Shown here: positions 1 to 9,538 of the stretch, piece after piece
Layout: each line of letters opens with the position of its first letter
Position numbering within the stretch: position 1 is the first letter of the stretch
DNA from: an uncultured Nitrospira sp.
GTDB taxonomy: Bacteria > Nitrospirota > Nitrospiria > Nitrospirales > Nitrospiraceae
DNA length: 37,505 bases
Direction of reading: 5' to 3'
Assembly (NCBI GenBank): GCA_946479785.1
Contig: CAMLHQ010000027.1
Location: 1-37,505, forward strand
Notes under the pieces: model-generated
Databases searched by the model: none
The model's input: the letters and a program-made list of their open reading frames with translations, nothing else
What the model was told of the DNA's origin: nothing
Program-made: the position numbers and the translations under genes

Positions 1-34
1 ATTTCTCTCCACTTGTACCTGTAAGGACTGACAC

Positions 35-1210
35 GTGTGGGTCGATGGGAAACTCCCTTTGGTGTTGGGGCAGGCAGGCGGACAGCTCGTGAAAGGGTTC
101 AACGCGCCGAATCGAATTGTTCTCACGAGAAATGCGCAACCTGGTCAGAAAATTCAACTGGCTGTGTTTGGCATCAACGGGCCACTGTCAAACCCGCCGG
201 GAAACTTCATTTGGGTCCGGTCCGCCACTCTCGATTTCTATAAATCGAATCACATCGGCCATACCGAATTTGTCGCGACGGAGATCCTGAAAGCCGATCC
301 GGCACTTGATCGCATCATTTCGCCTGGCACCCGGCTCGAAAAGCTGGCTGGAGGCTTTCTCTTTACGGAAGGACCGGTATGGGTACCGGCGACGGCCAAT
401 GTCTCTGGGCATCTTCTCTTCAGTGATCCCAATAACAATACAATCTACCGGTGGTCGCAGGAAGGACAGGTGTCCGTGTTTCGCACGAAGAGTGGCTATA
501 GTGGATTCAACATCGGCGAATATCATCAGCCTGGCTCAAATGGACTCACGCTGGACAAACAGGGCCGGCTCACCATTAATCAACATGGTAACCGGCGAGT
601 GATCCGCATTGAGCCGCGAGGCAACATTACCGTGTTGGCGGATCGCTATGACGGCAAACGGCTGAACAGTCCGAACGATCTCGTCTATCGCTCTGACGGC
701 GCCCTGTACTTCACGGACCCGCCATTCGGACTACCAAGCGTGTTTAATGATCCACGCAAGGAACTGCCCTTCAGTGGCGTCTATTGTGTCAAAGACGGCA
801 TAGTACAAGTCGTCAGCACGGATCTCGACGCGCCCAATGGGATTGCGCTGTCCCCCGATGAAAAGACACTGTATGTGAATAACTGGAACGACAAGAAGAA
901 AGTCATCCTCCGCTACAACGTGAATGGTGACTGCACGCTGACGAACAGCAAGGTGTTTTTCGACATGACGCATGCACCGGGCAATGATGCCTTGGATGGA
1001 CTAAAGGTCGATCAAGAGGGAAACCTCTACTCAACTGGCCCGGGCGGACTCTGGATTATCTCGCCGGAAGGGAAACATCTCGGCCTGATCAAAGGACCTG
1101 AAGATCCGCACAACATGGCCTGGGGTGACGACGATGGAAAGACGCTCTACATCACCGCGCTCACGGGGATCTATCGGATCCGACTCAACATCCCTGGCAT
1201 ACGACCATAA
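35..1210 (+). CDS. SMP-30/gluconolactonase-like protein, N-terminus incomplete
   Basis: A 391-residue protein of the SMP-30/gluconolactonase/regucalcin six-bladed propeller family, which hydrolyses sugar lactones using a divalent metal. Family motifs are visible: EGPVW near residue 115 (metal Glu), SPNDL, FTDPPFGL, APNGIALSPDE (metal Asn) and DALDGLKVD (metal Asp). Residues 1-70 are an extra segment ending IWVRSATLDFYK that looks like part of a jelly-roll sugar-binding domain and seems cut short. The start used is GTG at 35, with AAGGA at 23-27 about seven bases upstream. An in-frame TGA at 29-31 rules out continuation in this frame. No signal peptide is seen, unlike the paralogue at 1620-2651. 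The gene may be 5'-truncated by a frameshift close to the window edge, so the true start is uncertain. The family assignment is firm; the substrate is unknown. Confidence 0.82.
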   Translation: MWVDGKLPLVLGQAGGQLVKGFNAPNRIVLTRNAQPGQKIQLAVFGINGPLSNPPGNFIWVRSATLDFYKSNHIGHTEFVATEILKADPALDRIISPGTRLEKLAGGFLFTEGPVWVPATANVSGHLLFSDPNNNTIYRWSQEGQVSVFRTKSGYSGFNIGEYHQPGSNGLTLDKQGRLTINQHGNRRVIRIEPRGNITVLADRYDGKRLNSPNDLVYRSDGALYFTDPPFGLPSVFNDPRKELPFSGVYCVKDGIVQVVSTDLDAPNGIALSPDEKTLYVNNWNDKKKVILRYNVNGDCTLTNSKVFFDMTHAPGNDALDGLKVDQEGNLYSTGPGGLWIISPEGKHLGLIKGPEDPHNMAWGDDDGKTLYITALTGIYRIRLNIPGIRP

Positions 1211-1243
1211 AGTTGCGTTCTTGCGATGGAGGGAGAATTGAGC

Positions 1244-1600
1244 ATGCAAGTGAAAGGAATTTTCGAGATTGCTATTCGTGTGAAGAATTTAGAACGCGCC
1301 GCAAATTTCTATAGGGACATCCTCGGCTTTCAGCATGGCCTTCTCGATTCTGAGCGTGGGTGGCTATTTCTTTGGCTAAACGGAAAGACTGGAATGGTCG
1401 TCTTGCAGGAACACAAAGGTCCTTGGTTGCAGCAGCACTTCGCGTTTCTCGTCGGCGCCAACGATCTCGTTAGTCTGAAGCGTAGCCTTGAGGAGCATGG
1501 TGTTTCGGTTCTTGGACCGGTTGAATTGTCGTGGATGAATGCTCAGTCTCTCTATTTTTCGGACCCTGATGGCCATGATCTTGAATTTTGTGCCGTATAG
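1244..1600 (+). CDS. VOC (glyoxalase/bleomycin resistance) family protein
   Basis: A 118-residue single-domain vicinal-oxygen-chelate protein. It has the usual pattern: an N-terminal beta-strand with 'IRVKNLERAANFYRDILGF', and a C-terminal 'YFSDPDGHDLEF' carrying the typical metal-ligand Glu. The start is ATG 1244, preceded by GGAGGGAG; an in-frame ATG at 1226 lies upstream of that ribosome site and is less likely. It sits between the two SMP-30 paralogues with short gaps and is probably co-transcribed with them. VOC proteins include isomerases, dioxygenases and antibiotic-binding proteins; nothing here fixes the substrate. Two further VOC domains occur in the gene at 8416-9441. Confidence 0.85.
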   Translation: MQVKGIFEIAIRVKNLERAANFYRDILGFQHGLLDSERGWLFLWLNGKTGMVVLQEHKGPWLQQHFAFLVGANDLVSLKRSLEEHGVSVLGPVELSWMNAQSLYFSDPDGHDLEFCAV

Positions 1601-1619
1601 GCCTGAAGGAGACAAGGAC

Positions 1620-2651
1620 GTGCGCAAGTCGTTTTTCATGATGCTCAAGTCTTTCGTGGCCTGTGGAGTCCTATGTTCCCTTGTCTTGACCTCTGCTCTC
1701 CGAGAAAGCAAGGGTGCAGACACTCCCTTTAAAATCGATCGTCTTGATCCACGCTTCGATCAACTGGTTCCGAAGGATGCAAAGTTGGAAAAGATTGCTG
1801 ATGGGTTCACCTGGGTAGAAGGACCCGTCTGGGACAAACAGGGCGGCTATCTCCTCTTCTCGGACATTCCGGCGAACGTTGTGTATCGATGGAAGCCTGG
1901 CGAGAGTGTGAGCGTATTTCTTGCAAACAGCGGGTACAGTGGCAACACGCCCTTTCCGGGTAAAGAGCCGGGCTCAAACGGACTGGCACTGGATGCGAAT
2001 GGGCAGCTCGTGCTCTGCCGTCACGGCGATAGAGAGATCGGGAGATTGGAAGCGGATGGTCGCATCACTCCATTGGCCGGTCGCTACGACGGCCATCGCA
2101 TCAACAGTCCCAACGATCTGGTTTTTAAATCCGATGGCGCGATTTACTTCACGGATCCGCCCTTTGGCCTTCCGAAGGTATTCGACGATCCAGACAAAGC
2201 GTCAGTGCAAGGCGTCTATCGCGTTGCGAAGGATGGGAAGATCTCCTTACTCATAGAAAACATCAAAGCGCCGAATGGCATTGCGTTCTCACCGGATGAA
2301 CGGGTTCTCTACGTCTCTGATGTGGATCCGAAGCGGGCCGCCTGGCTGGCATACGATGTGAAACAAGATGGAACGATTGCCAACGGTCGAGTCCTATTCG
2401 ATGCCAGCAGGTGGCAACGTGACCCATTCTTTGGTCCGGACGGATTCAAAGTGGATCGACATGGAAACATCTTTGGCGCTCGGCCTGGTGGACTCAGCGT
2501 GATAGCCCCGGATGGCATGCTTCTTGGGACGATCGAGACCGGGCAACCGACTTCGAACCTCGCGTGGGGAGAGGACGGCAAGACTTTGTTCATTACGGGC
2601 GGGACTTCAGTGTATCGTCTCCGTGTAACCACAGACGGCGCCCATTTTTAG
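1620..2651 (+). CDS. Exported SMP-30/gluconolactonase family protein
   Basis: A 343-residue protein with an N-terminal signal peptide (basic start, hydrophobic stretch around 'FVACGVLCSLVLTSAL', mature region from about GAD) followed by an SMP-30 propeller. Key motifs are EGPVW (metal Glu), SPNDLVF, YFTDPPFGLPKVFDDP, APNGIAFSPDE (metal Asn) and GPDGFKVD (metal Asp). It is a clear paralogue of the protein at 35-1210. The start chosen is GTG 1620 with GAAGGAG eight bases upstream; ATG 1638 is an alternative. The expected reaction is hydrolysis of an aldonolactone such as glucono-1,5-lactone in the periplasm, matching the sugar dehydrogenases at 5490 and 14258. Lactone specificity is inferred only. 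Confidence 0.88.
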   Translation: MRKSFFMMLKSFVACGVLCSLVLTSALRESKGADTPFKIDRLDPRFDQLVPKDAKLEKIADGFTWVEGPVWDKQGGYLLFSDIPANVVYRWKPGESVSVFLANSGYSGNTPFPGKEPGSNGLALDANGQLVLCRHGDREIGRLEADGRITPLAGRYDGHRINSPNDLVFKSDGAIYFTDPPFGLPKVFDDPDKASVQGVYRVAKDGKISLLIENIKAPNGIAFSPDERVLYVSDVDPKRAAWLAYDVKQDGTIANGRVLFDASRWQRDPFFGPDGFKVDRHGNIFGARPGGLSVIAPDGMLLGTIETGQPTSNLAWGEDGKTLFITGGTSVYRLRVTTDGAHF

Positions 2652-2656
2652 TGCCC

Positions 2657-2683
2657 TGTAAGACTTCCAGAAGCCGGCCGACT
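2657..2683 (+). promoter_or_regulatory. ECF-type promoter, TGTAAG-N15-CCGACT
   Basis: A -35-like TGTAAG at 2657-2662 and a -10-like CCGACT at 2678-2683 are separated by 15 bases. The same architecture recurs at 5456, 13198, 13635 and 16403. Only eight bases separate the -10 element from the ATG of the GH63 gene, and no ribosome binding site is visible. The transcript is therefore predicted to be leaderless or nearly so. Assignment to the ECF sigma factor encoded at 12474-13202 is inferred. Confidence 0.75.
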
Positions 2684-2691
2684 CCAATCGT

Positions 2692-5373
2692 ATGACTCCA
2701 CATCGTCAGAACCCTTCAACCTCGCAACCGGCAACCCTGGCAGAACAGCAGCGCCTTCAAGAGGACGCGCGGCGTCAGCGCCACTGGAAACGGTGGGGGC
2801 CCTATTTGAGCGAACGTGCATGGGGAACGGTACGGGAAGACTATAGTCGTCATGGCCAGGCATGGGAATCGTTTCCTCACGATCATGCCAGATCGCGTGC
2901 GTATCGTTGGAACGAAGATGGCCTCGCGGGCATTTGCGATCGTCATCAATTGATCTGCTTCGCCTTGGCCTTATGGAATGGACGCGATCCAATCTTGAAA
3001 GAACGACTCTTTGGGCTGACCGGTAACGAAGGAAATCATGGCGAGGATGTCAAGGAGTACTACTACTACTTGGATTCGACACCGACTCATTCCTACATGA
3101 AATTTCTCTATAAGTACCCACAGGCAGCGTTTCCTTACACCAGGCTCGTCGAGGAGAATCGCCGGCGAGCGCGCCAGGATCTTGAGTTTGAATTGATCGA
3201 TACGGGAGTTTTTGACGAGAATCGCTATTTCGACGTCTTCATAGAGTATGCCAAAACGACGCCAGAAGAGGTGTACATGCGAATCCAGGTCGTGAATCGC
3301 GGTCCGGAGCATGCGGAGCTCACCGTGCTTCCCACGCTTTGGTATCGCAACACATGGTCCTGGGGATCAGGCATTCGGCGGCCGTGTCTCAAGCAAGGCG
3401 AGTCGATGGAACACATGAGCGTCATCGAGACGACGCATGAGCAGTATGGTCTGCGTCGGTTACTGTGCGAAGGTCAACCGGTTCTGCTCTTTACCGAAAA
3501 TGAGACCAACACGCGCCGATTGTATGGCGACCCAGAAGGTCCCCCATATGCGAAGGATGCCTTTCACAATTACGTCGTGGAAGGCCAGAAGGAGGCCGTC
3601 AATCCAGACCACGTGGGCACGAAAGCTGCGGCTCAATATGTGCTGACGCTTGCACCCAATGAGACAACGACCATTCGTTTGCAATTTACAAACGAGGTAC
3701 AACCTCGTGGTTTCGCGGAGGAAGACTTCGATCGTGTGTTCACTAACCGTCTTCAGGAAGCAAATGAGTTCTATGACAGACTTGCACCAAGCCATGTATC
3801 GGAAGATGCGCGCCGTGTGCAGCGACAAGCCTTTGCCGGATTGCTCTGGAGCAAACAGTTCTACCATTACGACATCAATCGATGGCTCAAGGGCGATCCG
3901 ACTTCTGAGAGGCCACCGCACGAGCGTCTACAGGGCCGCAATGCAGACTGGACACACCTCTATAACGCCGATGTCATCTCGATGCCGGATAAATGGGAAT
4001 ATCCTTGGTATGCGGCGTGGGATCTCGCATTTCATTGTATCCCGCTTGCACTCGTCGATTCGACATTTGCCAAGGAACAGCTCGTCCTCATGTTGCGCGA
4101 ATGGTACATGCATCCCAACGGACAGATTCCGGCCTACGAATGGGCGTTCGGCGACGTGAATCCACCGGTCCATGCCTGGGCGGCTTGGCGCGTCTATAAA
4201 ATCGACAAGAAAATGAACGGCGCCGGCGATCGCAGGTTTCTCGAGCGAGTTTTCCATAAACTGTTATTGAACTTTACCTGGTGGGTAAATCGTAAAGACG
4301 CCGAAGGAAAGAACATCTTCCAAGGCGGGTTTCTCGGCCTTGACAATATTGGGGTGTTCGATCGGAGTGCGCCGCTGCCGACTGGGGGACACATTGAACA
4401 ATCGGATGCCACCAGTTGGATGGGCATGTATTGCCTGAACATGCTCACGATCGCTTTGGAGCTCGCCCGGGACAATCAGGCGTACGAAGACGTCGCCAGC
4501 AAATTCTTCGAGCACTTTGTCTACATCTGCCGTGCCATGAACAATATCGGCAAGGAGAAAATTGAGTTGTGGGATCGCGAGGACGGCTTCTTTTACGACG
4601 TGCTGCACCTGCCCAACGGCGAAACCAAGCACATGAAGGTTCGCTCAATGGTCGGCCTCATCCCTCTATTTGCGGTCGAAACGCTCGATTCAGATCTCGT
4701 CGACGCTCTACCGCGTTTCAAGCACCGAATGCAGTGGTTCATCGAGAACCGGCCGGACTTTGCACAGCATGTTGAAACGCAATCCCATGACGGCAGCGTC
4801 AGACGATTTCTCTCACTCGTCAGCCGCGACCGGCTGAAATCGGTGCTCCGCTATATGTTGGACGAAAACGAATTTCTCTCACCCTGCGGTATTCGTGCGC
4901 TTTCGCGTTACCACCGCGATCACCCGTATGCGATCTCGGTGATGGGTAGAGAGCATCGTGTGGATTATGAACCAGCGGAATCCAGTACCAATTTGTTCGG
5001 CGGCAATTCGAATTGGCGTGGACCAGTCTGGTTCCCACTCAACTATCTCCTGATCGAGTCACTACAAAAATTTCATTACTTTCTCGGCGACCAGTACAAA
5101 GTCGAGTACCCGACAGCCTCGGGCCATCAATCCACTCTCCTGAAAGTTGCGACGGAAATCTCCCGCCGTTTGATCCACATCTTCCTCCAGAATGCCGACG
5201 GAAAACGTCCTGTTTTCGGCGGGGCGAACCAATTCCAAGAGGACCCACATTGGCGCAACCACATCTTGTTCTACGAATACTTCCACGGCGACAACGGCGC
5301 AGGAATTGGTGCAAGCCATCAGACCGGCTGGACTGGGTTGGTCGCAAAGCTGATTCAACAGTCCGGAGAATGA
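2692..5373 (+). CDS. GH63-type (MGH1-like) glucosidase
   Basis: An 893-residue protein of the GH63 mannosyl-oligosaccharide glucosidase / MGH1-like glycoside hydrolase group. The N-terminal half forms a beta-rich domain ([28 protein letters not shown]), followed by an (alpha/alpha)6-barrel with [19 protein letters not shown] (Asp about 551, candidate general acid), [15 protein letters not shown] and [10 protein letters not shown] (Glu about 862, candidate base). No signal peptide is seen, so it is probably cytoplasmic. Bacterial relatives release glucose or mannose from small glycosides such as glucosylglycerate, mannosylglycerate or oligosaccharides; the substrate here is unknown. There is no Shine-Dalgarno sequence, and the ATG lies eight bases after a predicted ECF -10 element. 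Glucose released could feed the dehydrogenases and lactonases of this window. Confidence 0.9.
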   Translation: MTPHRQNPSTSQPATLAEQQRLQEDARRQRHWKRWGPYLSERAWGTVREDYSRHGQAWESFPHDHARSRAYRWNEDGLAGICDRHQLICFALALWNGRDPILKERLFGLTGNEGNHGEDVKEYYYYLDSTPTHSYMKFLYKYPQAAFPYTRLVEENRRRARQDLEFELIDTGVFDENRYFDVFIEYAKTTPEEVYMRIQVVNRGPEHAELTVLPTLWYRNTWSWGSGIRRPCLKQGESMEHMSVIETTHEQYGLRRLLCEGQPVLLFTENETNTRRLYGDPEGPPYAKDAFHNYVVEGQKEAVNPDHVGTKAAAQYVLTLAPNETTTIRLQFTNEVQPRGFAEEDFDRVFTNRLQEANEFYDRLAPSHVSEDARRVQRQAFAGLLWSKQFYHYDINRWLKGDPTSERPPHERLQGRNADWTHLYNADVISMPDKWEYPWYAAWDLAFHCIPLALVDSTFAKEQLVLMLREWYMHPNGQIPAYEWAFGDVNPPVHAWAAWRVYKIDKKMNGAGDRRFLERVFHKLLLNFTWWVNRKDAEGKNIFQGGFLGLDNIGVFDRSAPLPTGGHIEQSDATSWMGMYCLNMLTIALELARDNQAYEDVASKFFEHFVYICRAMNNIGKEKIELWDREDGFFYDVLHLPNGETKHMKVRSMVGLIPLFAVETLDSDLVDALPRFKHRMQWFIENRPDFAQHVETQSHDGSVRRFLSLVSRDRLKSVLRYMLDENEFLSPCGIRALSRYHRDHPYAISVMGREHRVDYEPAESSTNLFGGNSNWRGPVWFPLNYLLIESLQKFHYFLGDQYKVEYPTASGHQSTLLKVATEISRRLIHIFLQNADGKRPVFGGANQFQEDPHWRNHILFYEYFHGDNGAGIGASHQTGWTGLVAKLIQQSGE

Positions 5374-5455
5374 TGCTCGTCTAGAGACCCACCTACTGAC
5401 TTGATGCCATAGACCAGCGCATCGACCTGAAGCGAAGACCCAAATTGCAGATTCC

Positions 5456-5482
5456 TGTAAGACTTCTGTGAGATAGCCGACT
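5456..5482 (+). promoter_or_regulatory. ECF-type promoter, TGTAAG-N15-CCGACT
   Basis: TGTAAG at 5456-5461 and CCGACT at 5477-5482 have the same 15-base spacer as the site at 2657. The base context CCTGTAAGACTTC is shared by the two sites even though they serve unrelated genes. The GMC start codon follows after seven bases, with no Shine-Dalgarno sequence, which suggests a leaderless message. The site probably drives the three-gene unit 5490-9441. Confidence 0.77.
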
Positions 5483-5489
5483 ATTTCTC

Positions 5490-7040
5490 ATGTCTTCGGA
5501 TTCACACTACGACGTCGTTATCATCGGCACCGGTCCAGGCGGCGGCACCTTGGCCCATAAGCTTGCCCCATCGGGTAAAAAAATCCTTCTCCTGGAGCGA
5601 GGGGGCTACATCCCGCGCGAAAAGGATAATTGGAGTAGCCGGACCGTCTTCATCGAGAATCGCTATAAGGCCAAGGAAACCTGGCGTGACAAGAACGGCG
5701 ATACATTTCACCCCGGAATTCACTACAACGTGGGCGGTAATTCCAAAGTGTATGGTGCAGCACTCCTTCGCATGCGAGCGCAGGATTTCGGCGAAGTCAA
5801 ACATCAAGGAGGGATTTCGCCGGAATGGCCGATTCGCTATGACGACCTCGAACCCTATTACACGCAGGCCGAACATCTCTATCACGTGCACGGAAGGCAT
5901 GGTGAAGATCCGAATGCTCCGCCAGTCAGCGCACAATACAGGTACACGCCGCTGAAACACGAACCGCGCATCCAGGAACTGCACGATGACTGGATAAAGA
6001 TGGGTTACCACCCCTTTCACCTCCCGGTCGGCGTAATGCTCGATGAGGAGCAGAAGGAGAAAAGTGTCTGTATCCGTTGCAATACTTGCGACGGATTTCC
6101 CTGCCTGCTCGGTGCCAAGGCCGATTCGCAGGTGATCTGCGTCGAACCGGCGTTACGCTATCCGAATGTCACGATGTTCACTCATGCGATGGTGACAAGG
6201 CTCGAGACCGGCGCGTCCGGACGGGAAGTCACAGGCGTCGTGGTTGAACGAAACGGGCAGCGGGAAACCTATCGAGCCAACATCGTCGTGGTCTCGTGCG
6301 GCGCAATCAATTCGGCGGCACTCCTGTTGAAGTCGGCCAATGACCAGCATCCGAACGGATTGGCGAATTGCTCCGACATGGTCGGACGGAACTACATGTG
6401 TCACAACAACTCAGCCATGCTGGCAATCTCAAAGCGCCCAAACACGACCGTCTTTCAAAAAACCATCGGCCTCAATGATTTTTATTGTCCTTCTGCGGAA
6501 TGGGAGTACCCGATGGGCCACATCTCCATGGTCGGTAAACAGGATCTCGAGATGTTGAGAACAGGAGCACCGGCTTTTGCACCTGGCCTTGCGCTGGATG
6601 TCCTGGCGAAACATTCCCTCGATTTCTGGATGACCTCCGAGGATCTGCCCGATCCGCAGAACCGTGTGCTCGTGGATAAAACGGGTGCCATCACCCTGAT
6701 CTATAGGGAAAACAATCTAGCAGCGCACAGGCGCTTGGCAGCCAAGCTCAAAAGCATGCTCAATCGGCTTGGGTGTGAAGACCGACTCATCCCTCAACAT
6801 TTGTATCTCGGGAAGAAGATTCCTATTGCCGGGACGGCACATCAATGCGGCACCGTCCGGTTCGGGCGCAATCCCAAAACCTCGGTCCTCGACGTGAACT
6901 GCAAGACACACGATGTGGACAATCTCTATGTGGTCGACGCCAGCTTTTTTGTCTCCAGCAGTGCCGTGAATCCCTCACTGACCATTATTGCGAATGCCCT
7001 ACGGGTTGGGGATCACCTTTTGGAAAGGATCGCCACATGA
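5490..7040 (+). CDS. GMC family FAD-dependent dehydrogenase
   Basis: A 516-residue glucose-methanol-choline oxidoreductase that oxidises an alcohol or sugar hydroxyl with FAD. The Rossmann motif GTGPGG is at residues 13-18. The C-terminal GMC domain has 'GTAHQCGTVRFG' (catalytic His about 451) and 'SAVNPSLTIIANALR' (Asn about 494). A four-Cys motif C-x2-C-x2-C-x4-C at about residues 194-205 (CIRCNTCDGFPC) is not part of the core GMC fold. It recalls the Fe-S ligating cysteines of bacterial FAD-glucose dehydrogenase alpha subunits, so direct electron transfer is possible. No signal peptide is visible. The gene overlaps the next by four bases (ATGA), so it is translationally coupled to an NDH-2-like protein. 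The substrate is probably a sugar, but this is not proven. Confidence 0.9.
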   Translation: MSSDSHYDVVIIGTGPGGGTLAHKLAPSGKKILLLERGGYIPREKDNWSSRTVFIENRYKAKETWRDKNGDTFHPGIHYNVGGNSKVYGAALLRMRAQDFGEVKHQGGISPEWPIRYDDLEPYYTQAEHLYHVHGRHGEDPNAPPVSAQYRYTPLKHEPRIQELHDDWIKMGYHPFHLPVGVMLDEEQKEKSVCIRCNTCDGFPCLLGAKADSQVICVEPALRYPNVTMFTHAMVTRLETGASGREVTGVVVERNGQRETYRANIVVVSCGAINSAALLLKSANDQHPNGLANCSDMVGRNYMCHNNSAMLAISKRPNTTVFQKTIGLNDFYCPSAEWEYPMGHISMVGKQDLEMLRTGAPAFAPGLALDVLAKHSLDFWMTSEDLPDPQNRVLVDKTGAITLIYRENNLAAHRRLAAKLKSMLNRLGCEDRLIPQHLYLGKKIPIAGTAHQCGTVRFGRNPKTSVLDVNCKTHDVDNLYVVDASFFVSSSAVNPSLTIIANALRVGDHLLERIAT

Positions 7041-8413
7041 TCGCGAGAATGCTCGAAGGCGATCATGATGAGGCCTGCCAGATCACGCCAGGTCGCAAGC
7101 ATATCGTCATTTTGGGTGGCGGGTTCGGGGGTGTGTATACCGCCTTGGAGTTTGAAAGAATTCTCAGACGGGAATCGTCGTTCGACGTCACCCTCGTGAA
7201 CCGCGAGAACTTCTTTCTGTTTACCCCGATGCTGCACGAGGTGGCCTCAAGCGACCTTGACATGACCAATATCGTGAATCCGATTCGCAAACTCTTGCGC
7301 CGCGTTGAATTTTTTCACGGTGAGGTGGCGTCCATCGATCTCGAACAGCGGCAGGTTCGAGTCACGCATGGGGAGACGCACCATCGGCATACCTTGCCGT
7401 ACGATCACTTAATACTGGCACTCGGCTCAGTGACGAATTTTTACAATCTTCCTGGCCTTGCGGAACGCGCCCTGACCATGAGGACGCTCGGTGACGCCAT
7501 TTATCTCCGCAATCGCATGATCGCCCATCTGGAAGAAGCCAACTTCGAATGTGCGGCTTCGCTGCGGAAGCCGCTATTAACCTTTGTCGTCGCAGGCGGT
7601 GGATTCGCCGGCGTGGAGACGATCGCAGGTATGAATGATTTTCTTCGCGAGGCGCTGCACTTCTATCCGCATCTGAAGCCTGAGATGCTCCGACTGGTAC
7701 TGGTGCATTCCGGGCCGGTGATTCTGCCGGAACTCGGCGAAGCGCTTGGACGCTATGCACAGGAGAAGCTGTTGGCCCGCGACGTCGAGATTCATACCAA
7801 TACAAAGGTCGTGAAACTCTCTGACAATGAGGTCTATTTGAGTGATGGGGCTCGTATCACAAGCCGGACCCTGGTTTGGACGGCCGGCACTTCGCCGAAT
7901 CCGTTGTTAGCCACGTTGCCTTGCCAGACAAAAAGGGGGCGTGTGCTGGTCAACGACTGTCTCGAAGTGCCTGATTGGCGTGGTGTTTGGGCATTGGGCG
8001 ATTGCGCCGTGATTCCCGATCCCTTGACTGGCGGCTCCCATCCACCGACCGGGCAGCATGCGCTCCGTGAAGCCAAAATCACCGCGCGCAATGTCCTGGC
8101 ATCGTTGCAAGGGTCCGATAAACAACCGTTCCGGTTCAAGACGCTTGGCCAGCTGGCCGCCATCGGACGGCGCACGGGTGTCGCGAGAATTCTGGGATTC
8201 AATTTTTCCGGAGTCATCGCCTGGTCCTTGTGGCGCTTCATCTATTTGAGCAAGTTGCCACGTATTGAAAAGAAGGTCCGTGTCGTGCTCGATTGGATGC
8301 TCGATGTGATCTTCTCGAAGGATTTGGTTCAATTCCACATCGCTCGCGGTCAAGCTCCGCCGGTCACCCTCTCATCTGCAGCGAGGGAACTGGCAGGAAC
8401 CGCCCTAAATTAA
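7037..8413 (+). CDS. NDH-2-like NAD(P)H dehydrogenase (FAD flavoprotein)
   Basis: A 458-residue pyridine-nucleotide-disulfide oxidoreductase of the type II NADH dehydrogenase group. It has an FAD-binding GGGFGG at residues 27-32, an NAD-binding GGGFAG near 186, 'LVWTAGTSPNPL', 'GVWALGDCAVI' (FAD ribityl/pyrophosphate motif) and a C-terminal amphipathic membrane-anchor region around 'SLWRFIYLSKLPR'. Such enzymes pass electrons from NADH to quinone without pumping protons. The start is ATG 7037, inside the stop of the GMC gene. The operon position suggests it delivers electrons from sugar oxidation to the quinone pool. A different acceptor is possible, as in sulfide:quinone relatives, but the catalytic Cys pair of those enzymes is not evident. 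Confidence 0.88.
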   Translation: MIARMLEGDHDEACQITPGRKHIVILGGGFGGVYTALEFERILRRESSFDVTLVNRENFFLFTPMLHEVASSDLDMTNIVNPIRKLLRRVEFFHGEVASIDLEQRQVRVTHGETHHRHTLPYDHLILALGSVTNFYNLPGLAERALTMRTLGDAIYLRNRMIAHLEEANFECAASLRKPLLTFVVAGGGFAGVETIAGMNDFLREALHFYPHLKPEMLRLVLVHSGPVILPELGEALGRYAQEKLLARDVEIHTNTKVVKLSDNEVYLSDGARITSRTLVWTAGTSPNPLLATLPCQTKRGRVLVNDCLEVPDWRGVWALGDCAVIPDPLTGGSHPPTGQHALREAKITARNVLASLQGSDKQPFRFKTLGQLAAIGRRTGVARILGFNFSGVIAWSLWRFIYLSKLPRIEKKVRVVLDWMLDVIFSKDLVQFHIARGQAPPVTLSSAARELAGTALN

Positions 8414-8415
8414 CT

Positions 8416-9441
8416 ATGAAGAAGATTGCACATTTCGCAATCTGCATGATCATCGTTTCGTTATACGGAGCAGCGGCATCGCATGCCTCCGAAGCTCCCG
8501 TGACGGTCCACTCGATTGCTGCCGTCGGCTTTACCGTCTCCAATATGGATCGCTCCATGGCCTTCTATCGTGATGTGCTGACTTTTGAGACGGTGAGCGA
8601 CGTTGAAGTCGACGGGCCGGAGTACGATCAGCTCTGGGGTGTCTTCGGTGTGCGGGCGCGCATTGTCCGGATGCGGCTAGGGAACCATCAGTTAGAGCTG
8701 ACGGAGTTCCTCTCCCCGCCGGATCTGCGGCAGATTCCAGCTCCTTCCTATAGTAACGATCTTTGGTTTCAACACTTCGCCATTGTGGTGCGCAATATGG
8801 AAGAGGCCTGGGCACGTCTGCGCAAGCACCATGTGCGGCAGATCTCTCCACGTCCGCAGACGATTCCTGTTTCGAATTCAGCAGCGGCAGGCATTCAAGC
8901 AATTAAGTTCCGCGACCCTGATGGGCATAATCTAGAGTTGCTCTGGTTCCCAGATGGGAAGGGAAATCCACTGTGGAAGAAACCGGGACAAGATCTTTTC
9001 CTGGGTATCGATCATACGGCGATGACCGTGCGGAGTACGGAGAACAGCATCAGGTTCTACCGTGATCTGCTGGGCCTCACCGTCGCAGGTGGCACACTCA
9101 ATATGGGTACCGAACAGGAACATTTGGACAGTCTTCCGGGAGCCCGTGCACGTGTGACCGGTCTTACGCCCTTAATGAGTCCACCCGGCGCTGAATTTCT
9201 AGAATATGAACGGCCGGTCGCAGGCCGACCCATGCCGGCCGATTCGCGTCCTACTGATCTCTGGCATTGGCAGACGACGCTGGTCGTGTCTGATGTGGAA
9301 GTAGCGGCCGCGATGCTGAATGGGATGGCACCCTTTGTGTCATCCGGGGTCGTCACCTTGCCTGATACGAGCTTGGGGTACGGGAAACGACTTCTTATCC
9401 GCGACCCAGACGGGCATGCGCTGCAATTAGTTTCTCCCTGA
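8416..9441 (+). CDS. Exported two-domain VOC family protein
   Basis: A 341-residue protein starting two bases after the NDH-2 stop. It has a signal peptide (MKKIAHFAICMIIVSLYGAA, cleavage near SHA-SEA) and two glyoxalase/VOC domains, about residues 30-180 ('VGFTVSNMDRSMAFYRDVL' ... 'FRDPDGHNLELLWF') and 195-340 ('GIDHTAMTVRSTENSIRFYRDLLGL' ... 'IRDPDGHALQLV'). Each domain retains the typical first His or equivalent and the terminal Glu/Gln metal positions. Possible roles are a periplasmic lyase, isomerase or binding protein acting on products of the GMC enzyme; none is proven. It is the last gene of the unit that begins at the ECF-type promoter at 5456. Confidence 0.87.
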   Translation: MKKIAHFAICMIIVSLYGAAASHASEAPVTVHSIAAVGFTVSNMDRSMAFYRDVLTFETVSDVEVDGPEYDQLWGVFGVRARIVRMRLGNHQLELTEFLSPPDLRQIPAPSYSNDLWFQHFAIVVRNMEEAWARLRKHHVRQISPRPQTIPVSNSAAAGIQAIKFRDPDGHNLELLWFPDGKGNPLWKKPGQDLFLGIDHTAMTVRSTENSIRFYRDLLGLTVAGGTLNMGTEQEHLDSLPGARARVTGLTPLMSPPGAEFLEYERPVAGRPMPADSRPTDLWHWQTTLVVSDVEVAAAMLNGMAPFVSSGVVTLPDTSLGYGKRLLIRDPDGHALQLVSP

Positions 9442-9538
9442 TGTCTTCGGATAGCCATATGTTGCGGGCTATTCCTGCCGGTGCTAAGCTTCCCCCTCTC
9501 CAAAGCAGTAGCAAGTCATAGCCAAGGGAAAGGTCTGC

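Noticed and set aside
20..46. TGTAAG near the window start followed after 15 bases by GTCGAT, as a further ECF promoter
   Set aside because: The -10 match is poor and it would lie inside the SMP-30 coding region, downstream of the likely GTG start.
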